In this document: positions 60,498 to 64,000 of the stretch, piece by piece
How positions within the stretch are numbered: position 1 is the first letter of the stretch
Layout of the letters: each line of letters starts with the position of its first letter
Assembly (NCBI RefSeq): GCF_000317285.1
Contig: NZ_AJLN01000098.1
Coordinates: 1-64,000 of the forward strand
Length of the DNA stretch: 64,000 nucleotides
DNA from: Chlorogloeopsis fritschii PCC 6912
Lineage (GTDB): Bacteria > Cyanobacteriota > Cyanobacteriia > Cyanobacteriales > Nostocaceae
Direction of reading: 5' to 3'
Program-made: the position numbers and the translations under genes
Notes under the pieces: model-generated
Databases searched by the model: none
Seen by the model: only the letters and a program-made list of their open reading frames with translations
What the model was told of the DNA's origin: nothing

Positions 60498-63443
60498 ATG
60501 GATATAAAAGCCCATTCCCAGCATTTAACGTATACAGACTGGACTGTAAGTGAAACTCACCTCGCTCCAGAGCGGTTTAACTCTCGCGAAACAACTTTTA
60601 CAATTGGTAACGGTTACCTGGGAACACGGGGCAGCTTTGAGGAAGGCTATTCTCGTGCATTGCCAGCTACCTTGATCCACGGTGTCTACGATGAAGTTCC
60701 GATTGTCTACACTGAACTCGCTAACTGTCCAGATTGGTTACCACTTGTAGTCATTGTAGATGGCGATCGCTTCCGCCTGGAGCGAGGTGAAATCTTAAGT
60801 TACGAGCGGCAGTTAGACGTGCAGCGAGGTGTTCTCAGCCGTAAAGTGCGTTGGCGCAGTCCTAGTGGTATAACAATTGACATTGTTTTTGAGCGCTTTG
60901 CAAGCATTGCCGATCAACACGTTCTTGGATTGCGCTGCCAAGTCACACCAGTAGATAGCGAGAGTGCGATCGAAGTTCAAGCAAGTATTAATGGTTACCC
61001 CGAAAACCAAGGATTCAACCACTGGGAATTACTGGATCAGGGTAAGACAGAACATGGAGTTTGGTTAAATCTCCGCACTCGTTCCTCCCGCATTCAACTG
61101 GGCATGGCAACTGGCATCAAATTATCAGGAGCCGAAGCCTCCCTGCAAGTCACCAATCCACCAGGTTATCCAACTTTAACTGCATCTTTTTTGGCTTCTC
61201 CAGGACAAACTGTGACTGTAGAGAAACTAGTTACAGTTTTTACTTCGCTCGAATGTGAAAATCCAGTTGAAGTAGCTTGTGAAAAACTTGCTCAATTACC
61301 AGAATACTCCAGTCTACTTGATGCTCATGTTCAAGCCTGGGATGAAGTTTGGCAAAAAAGCGATATTGTCATTGAGGGAGATGTCACAGCTCAATTAGCT
61401 GTTCGCTACAACCTATTTCAATTATTAATTTGCGCTCCCCGCAATAATGACAGAGTCAGCATTCCAGCAAAAACCCTTTCTGGATTTGGCTATCGCGGTC
61501 ATATATTCTGGGATACAGAAATTTTTATACTTCCTTTCTTTATCTATACTCAACCCGAATTAGCACGCAATATGCTAACTTACCGCTATCATACCCTCCC
61601 AGGAGCGCGGCGCAAGGCAGTGCATTACGGGTATAAAGGAGCAATGTATGCGTGGGAAAGTGCGGAAACTGGCGATGAAGTCACACCCCGGTGGTTGCCT
61701 CCAAACGATTTTTATGGTGAAGACATTCGGATTTGGTGCCGCGATCGCGAAATTCATATTAGTGCTGATGTTGCTTACGCTACATGGTTTTATTGGCAAG
61801 CAACTGGTGATGATGAGTGGATGCGGGACTGCGGGGCTGAGATAATTTTAGACACCGCCATCTTCTGGAGTAGCCGGGTTGAATACAACACCAAATACGA
61901 ACGCTACGAAATTCGTGAGGTAATTGGTGCGGATGAATATCACGAATTTGTCCACAACAACGCCTTTACTAACCGGATGGTACAATGGCACCTCGAAAAA
62001 GCACTTTATATTTACGATTGGTTGGGCAATAACTTTCCTGAAAAACTGAATGAACTCGATCAAAAATTAAATTTGAGTTCGGGAAGGCGATCGCGTTGGA
62101 ACGATATTATTGCTAATATTTGGATTCCCTACGACGAATCTACCGGATTGATTGAGCAGTTTGAGGGATTTTTCCAACTACAAGATATAAATCTAGAAGA
62201 ATACGAACCGCGTACCAAGTCCATGCAAGCTATCTTGGGAATCGAAGAAGGCAACAAGCGGCAGGTACTCAAGCAACCAGATGTGTTAATGCTGCTGTAT
62301 CTGATGCGGCAATCCCAGGAGTTTCCCTACAGCCAAAAAACCTTAGAAAAAAACTGGGATTACTACGCACCCCGCACTGATATTTCCTATGGTTCATCTC
62401 TAGGCCCGGCAATTCATGCTATTTTAGCCTCAGACTTGGGCAAAACCGCAGAGGCTTATGAAAGATTTATGCAGGCAGCATTAGTTGATCTAGAAGATGT
62501 TCGTGGTAATGCTGCTGATGGCATTCATGGCGCTAGTGCTGGTGGTGTTTGGCAAGCTGTAGTTTTGGGTTTTGGCGGAATTCAAATCGGAAACGACGAA
62601 CCCGTAGCTCATCCCCACCTACCTCATGGTTGGAGGCGTCTAAAGTTCAATTTTCTTTGGCGAGGGAAGTGGCACGCGTTCGATTTGCGTCCACAAGAGG
62701 ATATGGAGACACGGAGACACGCAGACATGGAGATTTCTTTACCCGCTTCTTCTTCCGAATCCCCAAACATTCGGGGATTCATTTTCGATTTAGATGGAGT
62801 ATTAACAGATACTGCTGAATATCACTATCTTGCTTGGCAAAAACTCGCAGATGAAGAAGGTTTGCTCTTTAATCGAGAAGCTAACGAAGGATTGCGGGGA
62901 GTGTCTCGTCGAGAGTCACTGTTAAGGATAGTGGGAGACAAACACTATCCGGAAGAAAAACTCCAAGAGATGATGGATCGCAAAAACCAATATTATGTAG
63001 ATTCAATTCAAAACATCTCGCCCAAAGATTTGTTGCCTGGCGTACTTACCTTACTCGATGAATTGCGCCAAGCCGGGATCAAAATCGCCCTTGGTTCCGC
63101 CAGCAAAAATGCTCGTCCCGTTGTTGAAAAACTAGGCATTGCTAATCGTATAGATGCGATCGCTGACGGTTACAGCGTGCAGCGTCCCAAACCTGCTCCC
63201 GATTTATTTTTGTATGCAGCCAACCAGCTAGGGCTGGAGCCAGCGCAATGCGTGGTGGTAGAAGACGCAGAAGCAGGCATAGAAGCTGCTTTAGCGGCTG
63301 GAATGTGGACGGTAGGACTTGGCCCTGCTTCGCGAGTGGGAGAGGCTCACGTTATTCTACCAAACCTCGCAGATACAGACTGGACAAAACTACGGGCAAA
63401 ATTGAACGATGCGGCTGCACAACAGCAAAAAGCGAGAGTATAA
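60498..63443 (+). CDS. GH65 phosphorylase fused to beta-phosphoglucomutase
   Basis: 981 residues from the ATG at 60498; a GTG at 60492 is also open. The GH65 part covers about 1-730: TFTIGNGYLGTRGSFEEGYS, catalytic acid region REVIGADEYHEFVHNNAFT, KQPDVLMLLYLM and the phosphate-site ADGIHGASAGGVW. A ~22-residue linker follows (about 735-757). The HAD part (about 758-970) has FDLDGVLTDTAEYHYLAW, LGSASKNARPV, RPKPAPDLFLYAA and VVEDAEAGIEAAL, all four beta-PGM motifs. The protein would split a disaccharide (trehalose, maltose or kojibiose type) with phosphate to beta-Glc-1-P and convert it to Glc-6-P. Confidence 0.92.
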   Translation: MDIKAHSQHLTYTDWTVSETHLAPERFNSRETTFTIGNGYLGTRGSFEEGYSRALPATLIHGVYDEVPIVYTELANCPDWLPLVVIVDGDRFRLERGEILSYERQLDVQRGVLSRKVRWRSPSGITIDIVFERFASIADQHVLGLRCQVTPVDSESAIEVQASINGYPENQGFNHWELLDQGKTEHGVWLNLRTRSSRIQLGMATGIKLSGAEASLQVTNPPGYPTLTASFLASPGQTVTVEKLVTVFTSLECENPVEVACEKLAQLPEYSSLLDAHVQAWDEVWQKSDIVIEGDVTAQLAVRYNLFQLLICAPRNNDRVSIPAKTLSGFGYRGHIFWDTEIFILPFFIYTQPELARNMLTYRYHTLPGARRKAVHYGYKGAMYAWESAETGDEVTPRWLPPNDFYGEDIRIWCRDREIHISADVAYATWFYWQATGDDEWMRDCGAEIILDTAIFWSSRVEYNTKYERYEIREVIGADEYHEFVHNNAFTNRMVQWHLEKALYIYDWLGNNFPEKLNELDQKLNLSSGRRSRWNDIIANIWIPYDESTGLIEQFEGFFQLQDINLEEYEPRTKSMQAILGIEEGNKRQVLKQPDVLMLLYLMRQSQEFPYSQKTLEKNWDYYAPRTDISYGSSLGPAIHAILASDLGKTAEAYERFMQAALVDLEDVRGNAADGIHGASAGGVWQAVVLGFGGIQIGNDEPVAHPHLPHGWRRLKFNFLWRGKWHAFDLRPQEDMETRRHADMEISLPASSSESPNIRGFIFDLDGVLTDTAEYHYLAWQKLADEEGLLFNREANEGLRGVSRRESLLRIVGDKHYPEEKLQEMMDRKNQYYVDSIQNISPKDLLPGVLTLLDELRQAGIKIALGSASKNARPVVEKLGIANRIDAIADGYSVQRPKPAPDLFLYAANQLGLEPAQCVVVEDAEAGIEAALAAGMWTVGLGPASRVGEAHVILPNLADTDWTKLRAKLNDAAAQQQKARV

Positions 63444-63444
63444 A

Positions 63445-63515
63445 GGGGATCGGGGATCGGGTATTAGGGATCGGGAAGAGGACACGGGGACGGGGGGATA
63501 CGGGGATACGGAGAA
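63445..63515. repeat. Purine-rich simple repeats
   Basis: Units of the GGGGATCG and GGATACGGGG type run directly after the fusion gene stop. They are related to the run inside the fusion linker (62701-62733) and to the runs near 8890, 13080 and 21902. Confidence 0.75.
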
Positions 63516-63622
63516 TCATGCTTCGCTAGCTGAGATAATAGTTCTGCTATCCGTCTTGCGTCTACCGCCAAACTGGGTTCAAGACTCCTACCAAAACAGC
63601 CTGGAGGCATAGCCTCGAAACT

Positions 63623-63651
63623 CTCGTTACCAGGTTGAACCTGGTAACGAG
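63623..63651. repeat. Dispersed palindrome CTCGTTACCAGGTT
   Basis: CTCGTTACCAGGTT pairs with AACCTGGTAACGAG, identical in its arms to the palindrome at 46005-46033. Flanking GCCTC and GAGGC-like text also recurs, so this is a dispersed element. It may act as a terminator between the fusion gene and the next gene. Confidence 0.8.
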
Positions 63652-63742
63652 AACTAGAGCCTCTGGCTCTCTCAATCGTAGGGCAAATTCCTAGTCCCTA
63701 CCCCTTAGTCATCAATCTATCCCTTCTGCCTTTCTTCAAATC

Positions 63743-64000
63743 ATGACTTTGACTCTTCCCTCTAAACCTCGGAAGTTACCAACTCAAGCCATAGGAGCTA
63801 AAATTTTTCACTGGCTCAATATCATTAGCCTGTTTATCATGCTCACCAGTGGACTACAAATTTACAACGCCAATCCTGTGTTTGGTGGCAGATCGGGTTG
63901 GCACATTCCCCCTTTATTTACCTTGGGTGGTTGGTTGGCAGGAGGTAGGCACTGGCATTTTGCAGCGATGTGGCTATTCTCGCTCAATCTTGTCTGGTAT
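63743..64000 (+). CDS. Cytochrome b561/thiosulfate-reductase-type membrane subunit, partial
   Basis: 86 residues before the window edge, from the ATG at 63743. KIFHWLNIISLFIMLTSGLQIYN has a His at the start of helix 1, and GGRHWHFAAMWLFSLNLVW supplies further His in helix 2. This is the pattern of the diheme cytochrome b subunits of the Ni/Fe-hydrogenase, formate dehydrogenase and thiosulfate reductase class. In cyanobacteria such genes are often followed by a molybdopterin oxidoreductase. The 3' end is outside the window, so the partner is unknown. Confidence 0.8.
   Translation, partial: MTLTLPSKPRKLPTQAIGAKIFHWLNIISLFIMLTSGLQIYNANPVFGGRSGWHIPPLFTLGGWLAGGRHWHFAAMWLFSLNLVWY

Noticed and set aside
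1-64000. CRISPR array or tracrRNA belonging to the CAST remnant
   Set aside because: No set of regularly spaced direct repeats of 25-40 bp was seen. The repeated elements between TA genes are too long and too far apart.
1-64000. tRNA or rRNA genes
   Set aside because: No cloverleaf with a proper GTTCRANNC arm or rRNA segment was noticed. The GTTCAAATC text near 27810 has no matching acceptor stem.

Overview
The window reads as chromosome of a filamentous, probably heterocyst-forming (Nostocales-type) cyanobacterium. The evidence is the very frequent palindrome GCGATCGC (HIP1), heptameric short tandem repeats in intergenic DNA, and photosynthetic genes (petG, cytM, a Psb34-like gene, acsF). 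I saw no rRNA, tRNA or CRISPR array.

Region 1 (1-8950) is an accessory island. It opens with a 5'-truncated tniQ of the type found in cyanobacterial CRISPR-associated (V-K) Tn7-like transposons, joined to the first codons of a duplicated antitoxin gene. After a dienelactone hydrolase/AraC pair comes a run of small toxin-antitoxin (TA) modules, several broken, separated by six same-orientation copies of a ~110-165 bp element that always ends in the same motif. Next to that motif, four of the six spacers carry an imperfect hairpin with a bulged base and a layout resembling integron attC sites. The stretch is therefore described as a cassette-like TA array. No integrase is present in the window, so this reading is an inference.

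Region 2 (8976-24600) is mostly housekeeping and signalling: tex, a VOC protein, a methyltransferase, an Orn/Lys/Arg-type decarboxylase, ychF, a PAS hybrid kinase, a universal stress protein, a PadR/pirin group and a Psb34-like small membrane protein.

Region 3 (24700-33050) is metabolic and photosynthetic: a RuBisCO-like protein, cytM divergent from petG, rsmD, then hemN and heme oxygenase on one strand with acsF and a PlsC-type acyltransferase on the other. The last set matches the known low-oxygen tetrapyrrole cluster in content but is arranged divergently.

Region 4 (33200-48800) holds a response regulator, a TnpB remnant, a large CBS-PAS hybrid kinase, a GNAT protein, a LysR regulator divergent from an SDR/SMP-30/ABM operon, a LemA/DUF3137 pair, a DUF3370 protein, a C15-peptidase-like protein and hisH.

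Region 5 (49260-64000) holds a GT4 glycosyltransferase, a small heat-shock protein and the phosphate operon pstSCAB with a clear three-repeat Pho box. Divergent from it is a PstB paralogue with altered Q-loop, signature and H-loop. Then come a response regulator, sucrose synthase (susA), a GH65 phosphorylase fused to beta-phosphoglucomutase, and the start of a membrane cytochrome b cut by the window edge. susA and the fusion could together route sucrose and a disaccharide phosphorylase product into sugar phosphates.
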